26,488 nt of DNA from Atkinsonella hypoxylon (Eukaryota > Ascomycota > Sordariomycetes > Hypocreales > Clavicipitaceae). Numbering within the stretch: position 1 is the stretch's first letter; the number at the start of each line of letters is the position of its first letter. The DNA is taken from positions 1 to 26,488 of the forward strand of contig JFHB01000308.1 in assembly GCA_000729835.1 (NCBI GenBank), read 5' to 3'. Both the position numbers and the translations under genes were made by a program. Of this stretch, positions 10,308 through 20,873 are shown in pieces. The notes below the pieces were generated by a model, which did no database searches, had not been told where the DNA came from, and was given only the letters and a program-made list of their open reading frames with translations.

Positions 10308-11509
10308 CTTGCCAACCCAGACCTCTCCGCCGTAACTGACCAATGTTTTCTCCTCAATAAAATCGGAATTCTCATTAGAAGGCGACAGAAGTGATGAAGA
10401 GGCCGGGCTGACGAAGAGGTTTGCAGTCCAGCCAGTGGGTGAGGGGTGGGAAAGGCGGATGTAAAAGATCCAACGACACACGTCTCCTTTCCCTCCAAGC
10501 CTCCCCGGCTAGCAGAATAGATGAAAACGAAGCGCGGGTCAAGAAGGCTGTGATGAACAGCAAACGAGGCTGGAAGTTGAAAGGTTGGTGATCGCAGGAT
10601 CTTCTATGTCTCCAAACCATTTACAAGAGATTGATGCCTCGATTTAGAGAAGGCTCGGGCGGAGGAGGAGAAAGGGAAACCAAAAGAAGAAAGCACTTGG
10701 TACTAGCAGGCAATTAAAAAGGCAGTTCTGCGATGAGGCTACATCAACGAGAAAACCGGTAGAAGAGAGAAAGCGGCTGCGGACCATCGATACCCTAACC
10801 AGTTTCGCGCCATCGCTCATCTAGACCCAAATCCAGGTCTAGTAAATCGTCCAAGCACTAGCTTTAGTGGTAAAGCTAATCGCTATTAGGAACGGCTGTA
10901 GATGCTATTCGATCATGGTCGAGCGGTGGCGGCCGCATGGGTCTTGGCAAGATCTTCGAGACCCAATTCCGCTGTTCCCGATCTAAACTCTGGAAATCGA
11001 TAATTAGCGGTGGCACCCCGCCTTTACTCGCCCTTTCTTCGAGGTTCTAGTTCACGGCTTTGGGATCCGTGAAGCTCCATCATGGAGTCTACCGGCACCG
11101 CGGAAGCATCCCTGCGTATCCTGTCCCACGATTCCCGATTTTGATCGCCGGCAGCCTTGGGTGGGGCCGCTGTCACTTCAGATGTCCCCACAGGATGAAT
11201 GGGTAATCACACGCCTGGGAAGCGTTCCATTCATGGGACTGCAGGTTAATCTGATACTGCTGTATTCCGTACTATACTCCGTATATGCCGAGGAACGTGG
11301 GCGTCTTGGGTAGGTTGATTGATGTAGCGATTGTCCCGCAGTGTCATTTTGATGTTGCTCTCGAATTTTCCTTGAGAACTCCTCAATTGGACCAAGGACA
11401 AAAGAAGCCCCTGTGGGGTCTTAATTGAAAATGATGTCGAATCGAAATTCATGTATGGTTGTGCGGCTCTTCGGCAGAATGGAGGTCGAAAAGGGGCTCG
11501 CAGTAGGCT

Positions 11510-11788
11510 TCAGCGTCGAAGTCCCCGACCCGCGTCTGGTGGAAAATACGCTGGAAGAATGCATATCAAAAAGGCACCTTGCGCATCGACGTGCTGACCT
11601 TGTTGTTCCTTGAAGTGCAATCTAGACCAGATGAGCTGAGCTGGAGCCAGGGTGTCTACGTAGTCTCCTTCCCGGACTCCCATGAGCATAGTACCATAAT
11701 ACCTATTGGGGTGCATAGGCAATTTGAACGGGTTGATATCAGCATGCAGTGGCAATCCTCGCTCAAGGACGTAATGATCTTGACACAT
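11510..11788 (-). CDS. Candidate hypothetical protein, 92 aa
   Basis: This ATG-initiated frame begins MCQDHYVLERGLPLHAD, with balanced composition and codon use like that of the recognised genes. A + strand frame overlaps it across 11579-11839 and looks almost as good, so at most one is real. There is no known domain, signal peptide or membrane segment. It could be an exon of a small orphan gene or chance. Confidence 0.2.
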   Translation of the reverse strand: MCQDHYVLERGLPLHADINPFKLPMHPNRYYGTMLMGVREGDYVDTLAPAQLIWSRLHFKEQQGQHVDAQGAFLICILPAYFPPDAGRGLRR

Positions 11789-12309
11789 TCATTCTCAATA
11801 AATCCTGCCAAAATCCGTAAGCGAATGGTATGGTGCTGAAACGGCTGTCAGCCTCTGTCACACTGTTCCAATACTTGGGGTCCTTGACAGGTGGGTCTCT
11901 CATACCTAGGTCTAGGTACGGAATACATGGTGGCTATTGTGCTCAACCCACATCCTTCAACACAACCTTCGGGGAGATGCCCTGAAAGGGTGCGATTCAT
12001 TTGCCAACCAAAGATACCTCAGGACAGCTAAAGCCGTGGCCGGTTGGCTTGCAAACTCACTGGTAGCCGTGGGAAAGGAAAATTCTCTATTGGGAGAGTT
12101 AATATCATAGTGGCTTTAGGCAGCAACTTTTGGCGCATAATAGCTTCAGCTTCATAAATATCAAAAGAATAATTTCCTGGGTCCCTGTCGCTATGGTTAC
12201 AGTCACATCCTTTGGCATGGATCCAGCCCAGTTACGTACCTCATGTTTAAACACGAGACAAGGATGAAGTCACCAAGGAGCATGACATCTTGCTGCAGCT
12301 ACTAACCAT

Positions 12310-12340
12310 GTGCAACATGGCGTGCAACATGGCGTGCAAC
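12310..12340 (+). repeat. 12-bp tandem repeat (GTGCAACATGGC)
   Basis: Two perfect copies (12310-12321 and 12322-12333) are followed by 7 bp of a third. In one + frame the repeat codes for CNMA units within a frame of about 40 codons that starts with ATG at 12308, contains five cysteines and ends in TAA at about 12430. Whether it is translated is unknown. Confidence 0.85.
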
Positions 12341-13495
12341 AACCACGGTGGCTCGTCAGCGGTGACTGCAGGCGCACTGTGTTCACACCAGGATGTTGAT
12401 ATCAATGTCTGCGATGATTGCGCGCTTTAAGTTAGCAGAAAGTTTTCAAAAACAGTTAAGGGCATGCAGTTGAGGATGATGGACCCGAGAGCGAGCCACG
12501 TAAAGTGTGCACAAGACATCAGGAGCTCCTGCCACATAGAGCCCGGTTCTCGATTCTGATCATCAAAGACATTTGAGCCTTGGCTTAGCGCAGGGCGCGC
12601 CGACGGGAAGGAGCGCAGGAGACTGTGTGGATTAGAATCGACAGCATCGATATTCACATTCGGACTCACAATTGCAAGCGAGGGGTTTTCTTTTCAGCAG
12701 CAATACCCGGTTACTCTGCCGCGTCCTGAAATGTCAACGCACAGAGCGATCTCGTCAACAAGATGCATACGGAGTACATACGCCGTAATTGCATCCATGC
12801 CGGCATCTCTGCTGCATCTTTAAACTACTCCAGGCCATGTTTGGCGTCTAAAAAAGCTAAAAGACGACCAGCCAGTCAAACTGCACGGTCAAACTCGCCA
12901 GACAGTCAATCCCTGCCGACATTGACCCCACAGGCAAGAGCAGCACCCGCTCCTGCCGTCTAAGCATGCGCCAGAAAGTTCCGCTCTGTTTGGCCAGAAT
13001 GGTGCGTCGCTGGCTGATCGACAACCTCACCTCCCTCCCACCTCCCGCTCCCGTCTCTCCAAGTCGTCACCGTACGTCGGGTCGTCTCCCCGCGCCGTAC
13101 GCGATTATACTCTCAGCCCTAGTTGCCGACACCTTCTACGGCACAACACCGCTCTCATGTCCTTCTTATAGAAGAGCGTACCATTTTCGTGCCCTCATCG
13201 CCCCCTCGAAACGTTCTCAAGACGTGGCACAGCCACCCCCGGGGTTGGAAACCCAATATCCTGCGCTTCGGGCCTTAGGCTGAGCCGCCCATTCGTGATA
13301 CGCAAATTGGTTGTAGCGACTGTTCGTCCTACAGCAAACAAGAACAAGACACGACTTGGATTGAGTACGCACGCCTCCCACGCGACGGCTTCCGTCTAGT
13401 TACATTGAGCCAAAGGCGCTGACCCGGACAATAGATAGTTCAATGACCGCCGTCTGTGTACTAGTACCGCCGACGAAGCTTTTGGTCCGACAGCC

Positions 13496-15638
13496 ATGAG
13501 TAGTACCGGTGCCTCTAGACCATCTGCGCCATTATGTAACAATGAATACTCTGAGAGCAGCAGCCACAATGGGTCTGCCACGCAGCCCACGAGTTCTACC
13601 TTCGAACCTTCTGTCATTTTGACTCCAAAGCATTTCGCAAAGTTTCAACCCAAACCAATTTCTCCATCCCCTACATCCTCATATATATCCCTTCAGCAGC
13701 AATATGATGAAAAGAAAGACACGAGATCCCCTTTACGTATCTCTACCCACGTGTCGACTCCGATTCCAATATCCGCAGATACCCACGAACGTGAACCTCA
13801 ACCTGCCAATATTGGTCTCACTCACCCGGGGGTATTGACTCATAGGGCTTCTTCTGGAAACCTCCGTCCGATATCAAGAACACCAAGTGTCAAAGCTTCA
13901 TTGGCGAATTATTCTGGCTCTTTTGGAAACTCGGCTGGCACGATCCCAAGCCCTATCATCACAGCCATGGGTGACATGACACCCTTGCCTAGCCCGTTAC
14001 TCTCTACCGATTCTCCTGGTCCGTGGAAGATGTTTTGCATTGGGTCAACGTCACCCCCTCAGCTGAGGAGTAGGCCGAACAAACGTGGCGAGTTACCTGG
14101 TCCAGCCATGGTCAGTAAGCCAACCGAGACAGAGGATGCCATGGCCAGCCCTACCAGACGTAAGCAGTACGGTAGCTTGGAAGACGACAATAATGCAGCG
14201 GCTTCAACATCAACCCAAGACTCAGCTTCGACTAATCACTCTCAACCCTCACAAAATCGGAGCGTGAGCGAATATTTTCCAGATACACCATCTCACAAGC
14301 GGAACATTGTCGTTTCCGCCTCACACATCAACAACAAACTCTCTGCTGAGGTTCAGGAGGCTCTTATGAGGAGAGAGATAAATTTTGCGGAATCTCGAGG
14401 AATCACTGCCACGGCCGTACAACCGCCAACACCACCGCCTAGCGAATCTTCAAAAGACTCTAGTGATGGTAGGAGGTCGAAAGAGGTCCATGATGAATGG
14501 TTCGAGGCTTTTGGCAGGCATGATCAAAAACGACGTCGTTGGAAGTCGTTATGTTTGTTGGGACAGGGGACATTTAGTCGCGTAATGCTAGCAAGCAGCC
14601 AAGCAGTGCCTGCAAATCATTCTTCCGACCAGCCAATCGAGACCACCTCGCCTACGGTGGCAGATAAATCTCATCGCAAGAAGCTTGTCGCAGTCAAGGT
14701 TTGCGAACACGGTCCGCGCGGTGGCGCTAGTGAGGATCGCATTGAAATGAGTCTCAAAAGAGAACTGGAAATCATGCAAGACATACATCATCCATCCCTT
14801 GTTAACCTCAAAGCGTGGAGCATCGAGCCCACGAGGGCCATTCTTGTTCTCAGTTACTGTCCGGGCGGAGATCTATTCGACATCGCGACTACTCAGCGAA
14901 AGCTGCTCACGCCGGCTCTGTTGCGCAGAGTATTTGCCGAACTTATCGGCGCGGTAAAATACTTGCACGAAAAGAATATCGTTCATCGAGACATCAAATT
15001 GGAGAGTAAGTGTTGCATTCCTCAGTGTGCCTATGTTTCGTCATGCTGCAAGACCGGTGTGCTAACATGTCGTCTCAGATGTTTTGGTCAATTTGACACT
15101 GGTAGAGCTTGCAGATACTTCAGTCGACTGGACCAGGTTCCCTACTTCGGTAATCACTCTTGCTGACCTAGGGTTATCTCGACGAATTGCAAACGAAGAA
15201 AAACTAGAGACACGCTGTGGCTCTGATGATTACGCTGCTCCGGAGGTTATCATGGGCCAACCGTATGATGGCCGAGCTACGGATGCCTGGTCATTGGGTG
15301 TGCTTTTATACGCGCTCCTGGAAAGTCGCCTACCTTTCGATCCCCACCCTGGTATGAGCGACGCCCATCGCATGCGCAGTAGGACAAGCCACCGGATCGC
15401 TCGGGTTGAGTGGCGCTGGGTAGAATACGCGGGTGATGACGGGGATCATGAAGCCAGCGAAGCCAAGTTCAAGGAGCGAGGACTTCTTGGTGCGATGGAA
15501 ATCACAGAAGGGCTGCTCAAACGTGCACGCAGCCGCTGGACTATCGACAAGGTAGCCAGCCAACCTTGGGTCCGGGATGCAATTCAAGTCGAGGGCGGTA
15601 TTCGATTCCGGGACGAAGAGGAGGGGCAAGAGATTTGA
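13496..15638 (+). CDS. Serine/threonine protein kinase, Prr1-like, 2 exons, 689 aa
   Basis: The exons are 13496-15005 and 15079-15638. The 73-nt intron starts GTAAGT, has a GCTAAC branch point and splits Asn504 of the catalytic loop. Residues 1-345 are Ser/Thr/Pro-rich and probably disordered. The kinase domain begins near residue 350, with the glycine loop GQGTFSRV (G356), VAVK lysine K401, catalytic HRDIKLEN (D499, N504), the metal-binding D533 in DLG rather than DFG, and AAPE (E559). About 28 residues lie between N504 and D533, longer than in most kinases. The segment after the APE motif (DGRATDAWSLGVLLYALLES, then RTSHRIARVEW) resembles, from memory, yeast Prr1, a kinase reported to act on pheromone-MAPK signalling. 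The kinase call is secure; the Prr1 subfamily and its role are inferences. The start is the first ATG of the frame; the ATG at 13443 is out of frame. Confidence 0.9.
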
Positions 15639-16792
15639 ACGCGCACCTATTGTTTCTTCTCCCCTTGATTATAGTTTCTTTCCGTTTCGATTGTCTTGTC
15701 AATGGCCACCCTGCTCGTGGTCTGTCAGCTCGACAATTTTATCATAAAATCCTTTTAAGACTTCTTTCTTCTTCATGGGCAGTATTTCGAAGTCTACCTG
15801 CCTTTTTTTTTTTTTTTTTCCATATCTTGTTGCAGCTTCAAATGCTTTTCTTTCTTCAGCCATTGGCTCCCAAGCATCCAACCTCAAGACATTCGTTTCT
15901 CGGCCAAGCGACAAAACACATGGTCGACTGCCGCCTATACCCAATATATTTTACGATACCTTCCTGTTATCTTGAATCATTGATCACATTCGAAATTATC
16001 AGCATTTCTTCCCCTTCAACATTCGAAAATTAAAATAAGCATGACCATATAGCAGCAGCTCATATGATGATGTAAGCTATACACCGGCCATGGTGGTGAT
16101 GTGGGCTTCTGGACATGGAAATGGGCTGATAGGGAACATGCCACCATGGGAAAAAAGACGATGGGGAAAAGAGCTGGGCAGGACAAACCATGATTTCAAA
16201 TACCGATGCATCCTGGAATCGGCTGGGCTTGTATTATAATTACATTTTTGATAAATACCAGGAAACCCGTTTTCCCCTTGCGGGGCATCCGACGTATATC
16301 AAGACTGCATTGCGACTTGACGTCTGTCTAATGTCTGACTTGCGTATTCTCCTTGTCAGCCCTATGGACAACGAGCGAGGCACAAAATACATGAAAGGGA
16401 GAGACAGACGGGGCCATGAAGCGAAAAGGAAGTCTGATGACAAGCACTCTACAGCATATGTATGAATGCTCACTATCGATGGCAGAACTAACTAGGTCAT
16501 CTTCTCCGTTATTATATGTCCCATGTCTTGGCGTAAAGGTATAGGATCGACGAAGTGCTATGGACGTTGGGGCTCCATGGTGGTTCGGTATGATTCAGCA
16601 GTGGGAGTCAAAGGGCGAGAACATAGATGGTCTGTCATAGACATGGAAAACGAGGGCCGGTACATATGTTGCGAGTGCTAGAAGGGGGGGGGGTGGTTCC
16701 CGCTTGCTATAGGCTGGATACCGGTTGATCTGCCGCCTTGTCGCTGGCCGCTCTCCAGATTTAGCATTGGAACTGCCACGGACTAGGTCAAC

Positions 16793-17047
16793 ATGTCACC
16801 CTGTCTGCTCGTCACAGACGAGGAAGCCAGTTGGCTGGGCGAGGGTGCACGCTTCGCGTACGGGGCCGGTGGCTCTGCGTCCAAGGTCCGAGGCAACGGC
16901 TGCATCTACGTGCACGACGTCTTGGAGCAAAAAGCTGTTCTCCGCTCGCGCAGCGGGAGCTCGCTCCACCTTGCCGTAGGCTTCATCGCCAAAGCACTGC
17001 GTTGGAAGGAGTCCTCATGTGTGGCTCACTCGGAAGCACAGAGCTGA
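16793..17047 (+). CDS. Candidate hypothetical protein, 84 aa
   Basis: This ATG-initiated frame begins MSPCLLVTDEEASWLGEG and has high GC at third codon positions. It has no recognised domain, signal peptide or membrane segment. Other open frames overlap it on the same strand, as expected in GC-rich DNA. No family was recognised, and it could be chance. Confidence 0.2.
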   Translation: MSPCLLVTDEEASWLGEGARFAYGAGGSASKVRGNGCIYVHDVLEQKAVLRSRSGSSLHLAVGFIAKALRWKESSCVAHSEAQS

Positions 17048-17715
17048 CTAGGTTGCTAGGCTGTGTGCCATCTGGGATCTTCACGCCCCAGATTGCATCT
17101 ACTTGCCTTGGGACTCGGGGTCCTGCTGCATATTCTGAGGCGGGATTGGAGCTGACGGAAACGACCCTGAGCAGTCAGTCGTTCGTTTATCGGGGCTGGG
17201 GACGGCAGCAAACTCCGCGCATCTAGAACGGCATGGGCTGAGTGAGCCCCATGGTTGTGTCCCCGATCATCTCTTGCGGAGCCTGCTGAGCCAAGGCTGG
17301 CTTGGCTGGCTGGCTGGCATGTGTCTGCTGATGTTGGTCGATCGTAGGGCTTGTCGAAGCGACGTGGCGTTAGCGGTGAAGCAGGGCCAGTGACGGTCCG
17401 TCCATGTCCAAACGAGGATCCGCGTGCTTGGCATGATATGTTCAGCATGTCTAAACCCCAGGGCAGACGAAGCGGCGCTACATGGTTTGTTTTGGACAAT
17501 CGCGCTTCGTAGGGATAGCATCATGTAGATATGATCTAGGTCTCCTTTGAGCCGTGCCGAAGGGTTTCAACAAGTTCTCGTGATTAGGGTCTTGGCAAAC
17601 AGGAGGAGGTAAGATTCAAATCGCCTGCTTGGACGAATTGGCCCCGTCTGGTGGTGGGTACGACGGACTTCGCTCTCCGCCAAGAGGTTGGGAATATATG
17701 GAGTTCGTTCCATCG

Positions 17716-17750
17716 TGTGCCAGCCCCTACCCCGTATAGGGGCTGGCACA
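17716..17750. repeat. Perfect 14-bp inverted repeat (hairpin, 7-nt loop)
   Basis: Arm TGTGCCAGCCCCTA at 17716-17729 is exactly complementary to 17737-17750. The loop is 17730-17736. The last two bases of the right arm are the first two of the minisatellite that follows. Confidence 0.92.
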
Positions 17751-17840
17751 GAAGCCAAGTAGCAGAAGCCAAGTAGCAGAAGCCAAGTAGCAGAAGCCAA
17801 GTAGCAGAAGCCAAGTAGCAGAAGCCAAGTAGCAGAAGCG
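17749..17840 (+). repeat. 14-bp minisatellite, six perfect copies plus a partial
   Basis: The unit CAGAAGCCAAGTAG starts at 17749, 17763, 17777, 17791, 17805 and 17819. A partial copy (17833-17840) ends in a changed base. Because 14 is not a multiple of 3, every frame cycles through all three readings, giving artificial Leu/Ala/Tyr-rich ORFs on the minus strand that should not be called genes. Confidence 0.95.
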
Positions 17841-18227
17841 AGGGAGACGGGCGGCCCTTCCCGCTCATGATATGCTGTCTGCTCTTCTGCTATTGCAGCG
17901 TCGTTGCGGGAACGGGGCTCGGGCGTAGAATCGAAAAGGGGGCGAATGAGAGCAGCAGTCAATGTGCGATTCAAGCACCAGGCGTTGGAATTAGGATGAC
18001 GGCACATACTGGGCCGCTCTTTCGACTGACTGACTGTTGGCTGTTCTAAATGCTCCGTAGCTCCCACCATGAGGAAATGTGGCGGCCTTTTCGGTTGGTC
18101 TGGCCCGACGGCATGGATTGACTGACATTTATATCGCCCGTTCAATAGTTCGACTTGCCATCTTGGCACGTACACATCAGCCAACCACCTCACACTTCCC
18201 CTCTACTGCCTGCCCTTTCGAGCATGG

Positions 18228-18449
18228 ATGGATCTTGGAGACGACTTGGTGCATCTCTTGGCTCCAAATGGCGTACATGGCGAACCCGCACGTCCTGGTG
18301 TGACGGACAATATGAGTGATGAAGAGACCATCTTAGTTTTTGTTCTTGACTGTCTTCTTGATGACAGCCTAGCAAGAATTACAGCTGTAATGGTGACGGA
18401 CGCAGCGCTCTCCCACCGCAGAAACACCACAAGTGTCAAGCAGAAGTAG
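18228..18449 (+). CDS. Candidate hypothetical protein, 73 aa
   Basis: This ATG-initiated frame begins MDLGDDLVHLLAPNG. A central acidic-hydrophobic stretch (SDEETILVFVLDCLLDD) is followed by a basic tail. There is no recognised domain, and no clear intron or signal peptide. It could be a small real gene or chance. Confidence 0.2.
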   Translation: MDLGDDLVHLLAPNGVHGEPARPGVTDNMSDEETILVFVLDCLLDDSLARITAVMVTDAALSHRRNTTSVKQK

Positions 18450-18510
18450 AACTCTTATGTACTTGAATTGCCGCTTCTTGCATGACAGTATGTAAGTAGA
18501 ACTTTATGTT

Positions 18511-18537
18511 GTGCTTCGTTGTGCTTCGTTGTGCTTC
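18511..18537 (+). repeat. 10-bp tandem repeat (GTGCTTCGTT), 2.7 copies
   Basis: Two perfect copies and a 7-bp partial. Just upstream, a short imperfect direct repeat of AAGTAGAACT-type sequence occurs at about 18444 and 18494. Confidence 0.9.
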
Positions 18538-18882
18538 CGAAATATCGTGTCTACCTTGCCAAAGAGAATAGAGCACATCAGTTATGGCAAATGAAGCGAT
18601 TCAGGACTGCAAGTCAAGATAGCTTGAAACACAATGACCCGGATTCAACTCGAGCCACACAGTTATTATTATCTGGAACAGTATGTGAGTCTGCCAGAAT
18701 CTTCTCAAGGGCCCGACTGAGCGAGAGAGTCTTGAGAGTATCTCCAAGAACATGGCCAAAGCATGAGGCTATGCTCGTAGTGGATCCCTGAATCTTCATC
18801 ATGAGGTTGGAAAGATGGCCAACATCTCCACGTCAAAGGGCTGGGTTACGAAGTCGATGGCCAGCACCATTACGCACAGTCA

Positions 18883-18900
18883 TACTCCGTATACGGAGTA
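18883..18900. repeat. Perfect 18-bp palindrome TACTCCGTATACGGAGTA
   Basis: The sequence equals its own reverse complement. Half-site versions occur elsewhere in the window: TACTCCGTA at about 11274 and TACGGAGTAC at about 12769. Degenerate forms lie near 11266, 11914, 19602 and 19905. Confidence 0.92.
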
Positions 18901-19402
18901 CTTGGGCGGCCTTTCTTTTGATGACCCGGTCCAATGAGCTGTCATCACGAGTCACGACCGATTGCCTCGAGAGTCGGACTGGCAGGTTCATGTGGTGATT
19001 TCCAACCTGTCAGCATCGCGCCATTCCACTCCAGGCAGCCAATCCCGAGCGAGCCCGCAGACAGAGATGGGCTTCGACGCGCTCCACTTATGTCCTCCCA
19101 GAACTGGACAAAAAAGGAAAAAAAAAGGAAAAAAAGGCAAAAAAAAAAAAACACACAAGCGACCCCTTCCGCTACAGCTGATGTCTTGCGCCAGATCAGC
19201 AAACGAGCCGCTTCATGAGCCTCTCTCTCTCTCTGTTGTTATTCAAACAAGGTTATTGGAAGCCAGCCCGCACTGTATGTCTCAGGAGTTTGGGCGTACG
19301 GAGGGAGTATTACGCCGAGATGGGTGCGATGCGGGCGAAGGAGATGGATTTGCTGCGAATTGTTTTGGACCCAATATGCTTGCTGGCTGAAGCACCTCGA
19401 GA

Positions 19403-19436
19403 CAGTGCCAGTGCCAGTGCCAGTGCCAGTGCCAGT
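19403..19436 (+). repeat. 6-bp tandem repeat (CAGTGC), 5.7 copies
   Basis: Five perfect CAGTGC units and a CAGT remainder. Read on the minus strand it gives the alternating Trp-His stretch of an unsupported ORF. Confidence 0.92.
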
Positions 19437-20291
19437 CAGGTGAACGAATCCGAGTATGCAACTTTCGCAGAGTGGCGATCGTCCTTCTGGATGATAATTC
19501 GACTAGAATAGGTGATTGCAAGGATGGATTGCCCTTTGGCCTGAGCATCGTCAAATGCACACTCCACCCCTGACGGTCCTGATGCAGGCATACAACACAT
19601 ATTCCGTATGGTTGACGTCTTTATCACACATGTGCAGCGATTGAGTATCGCCAGCAACTCACGGTGCAGTGCAGGGCAAGCCCTGGCCATCGCAGCATGT
19701 CTGTCTTTCGAGGTAGATTAGATAGGTCGGAGCAATCTCCCTCTTCAATCAGATGTGATGTGATGCACCATGTATCCAGTTCGTCCGTATCCAGCTCCGT
19801 CACCATCTATCTGGTCGTGGTCGTGGTCGCGCTTCAGCCCCACACCACAACAAGCTGGCTCGGCGATTTGCTTCATGGTCTCATATCCACCAATACGCGA
19901 CGGGAATACGGAATATTGCACCACGAGATGCTGAGTCGTCGCGCATGAACCGCGGCTTTCCCCAAGTGGTACATGCTCCCGGGCTTGGTGGACGTTGCTC
20001 CATAGCAGGCACCCAAGCCTCGGTGATAAAAGAAGCCATGGAGAGCCGTGGGAGTGGCGCCGGCCGGTATCAAGAAAGAAAGTCGACCTATGTGCTGTAT
20101 GTAATACTCTGACTTGCATTTGGTCAGATAGATAGATACCTGGTAGTATGGCTCTATCGTTATCCAAACGAACCAACCAAACCGGTTCAAGTAACCGAAA
20201 GCGTTCTGCGTTCGGGTTATGATGACCACTGCTGCACACTGCGACTGTAGCGACGTGTTGACATTGGTTTGAGACAATCGTCACTTTTCGC

Positions 20292-20363
20292 ACTCCTTCC
20301 TCACGCTCCTCACGCTCCTCATACTCCTCATACTCCTCATACTCCTCACATTCCTCACACTCC
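20292..20363 (+). repeat. Degenerate 9-bp repeat (CTCCTCATA type), about 7 copies
   Basis: The copies vary at the last three bases (ATA, ACG, ACA). On the minus strand they read as Glu-Glu-Tyr/Arg repeats inside a long unsupported frame. Confidence 0.88.
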
Positions 20364-20626
20364 CGCAAAGGCCCCGTCGAGAAGGTTACCTGTTCTGTCG
20401 CGCGAGCGGGCGCCGGCCATCCCGGCGCAAGTCTCGCTTTGTGGCGCCCCAAGTCTCTAGTGCTGGTAACATGGCGAATCATGGCCGACTGGGCGACAGG
20501 CGGAATCCTTCTGGAACCAACGCAAAGGTAGGCTAACAGATCACAGACCCAATTCGTCGATCCGCCCTCTCTTGTTTGCTGGCTCTCCAATGGCACATGG
20601 GTTGCGTCCTCTCTTTGGCAAGGGGT

Positions 20627-20691
20627 GGTCAATTTAATCCGACCCTCACCACCAACATCGCTAAGGCCACGAGGGTCGGATTAAATTGACC
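20627..20691. repeat. 65-nt fold-back with perfect 21-bp arms
   Basis: The arm at 20627-20647 (starting GGTCAATTTAATCC) is the exact reverse complement of 20671-20691. The spacer is 23 nt. The arms are AT-rich and contrast with the GC-rich surroundings. It has the shape of a minimal fold-back or MITE remnant, or a transcribed hairpin. No clear target-site duplication was seen. Confidence 0.93.
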
Positions 20692-20852
20692 CCCACGTGT
20701 TTGGCTCGTTCCGCCCAGCTCGAGACCAAGGGTTCGTACCAGGCACAGGCAGGGCCTTGTACATCGGGCTTTGTGATTGGCGCCTACTGCTCGTGCGTCG
20801 TGGTGGTTCGGGGGCTATGTCACCTTCACCTTCTCTTTCTGGCCGTTAGTCG

Positions 20853-20873
20853 CATGTCCATGTCCATGTCCAT
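20853..20873 (+). repeat. 6-bp tandem repeat (CATGTC), 3.5 copies
   Basis: Three perfect units and a CAT remainder in the presumed upstream region of the Clr5-domain gene. Confidence 0.9.

Larger units (their letters stand above)
10308..13495. other. Divergent intergenic region between the CFEM receptor and the kinase gene
   Basis: These 3.2 kb contain the promoters of two divergently transcribed genes. The first few hundred bases next to the receptor are GA-rich on the + strand (about 10620-10700), that is CT-rich in the direction of the receptor's transcription. The right part (about 13015-13490) is C-rich and probably forms the leader of the kinase gene. The middle holds low-confidence short ORFs, a 12-bp tandem repeat, and several copies of a TACTCCGTA/TACGGAGTA-type motif (11274, 12769). 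No recognisable gene, tRNA or transposon was found. Confidence 0.6.

Noticed and set aside
12427..12669. 80-codon minus-strand frame
   Set aside because: It starts at GTG and shows no domain or signal peptide; the hydrophobic C-terminus alone is not evidence of a gene.
17600..17640. tRNA T-arm-like GATTCAAATC
   Set aside because: The flanking bases do not pair into a T stem and no acceptor or anticodon arm could be placed.
17567..18193. 208-codon minus-strand frame with Leu/Ala/Tyr repeats
   Set aside because: The repeats come from the 14-bp minisatellite read in rotating frames. There is no other support.
18519..18791. Possible C-terminal fragment of a hAT-type transposase (ESARIFSRAR-like)
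   Set aside because: The resemblance covers only about 10 residues, the frame starts at GTG, and no terminal inverted repeats or other transposase motifs were seen.
19745..20632. 295-codon minus-strand open frame
   Set aside because: It starts at TTG, is longest only because the region is GC-rich, passes through a 9-bp microsatellite (Glu/Tyr repeats) and begins within a fold-back arm. No domain or splice logic was seen.
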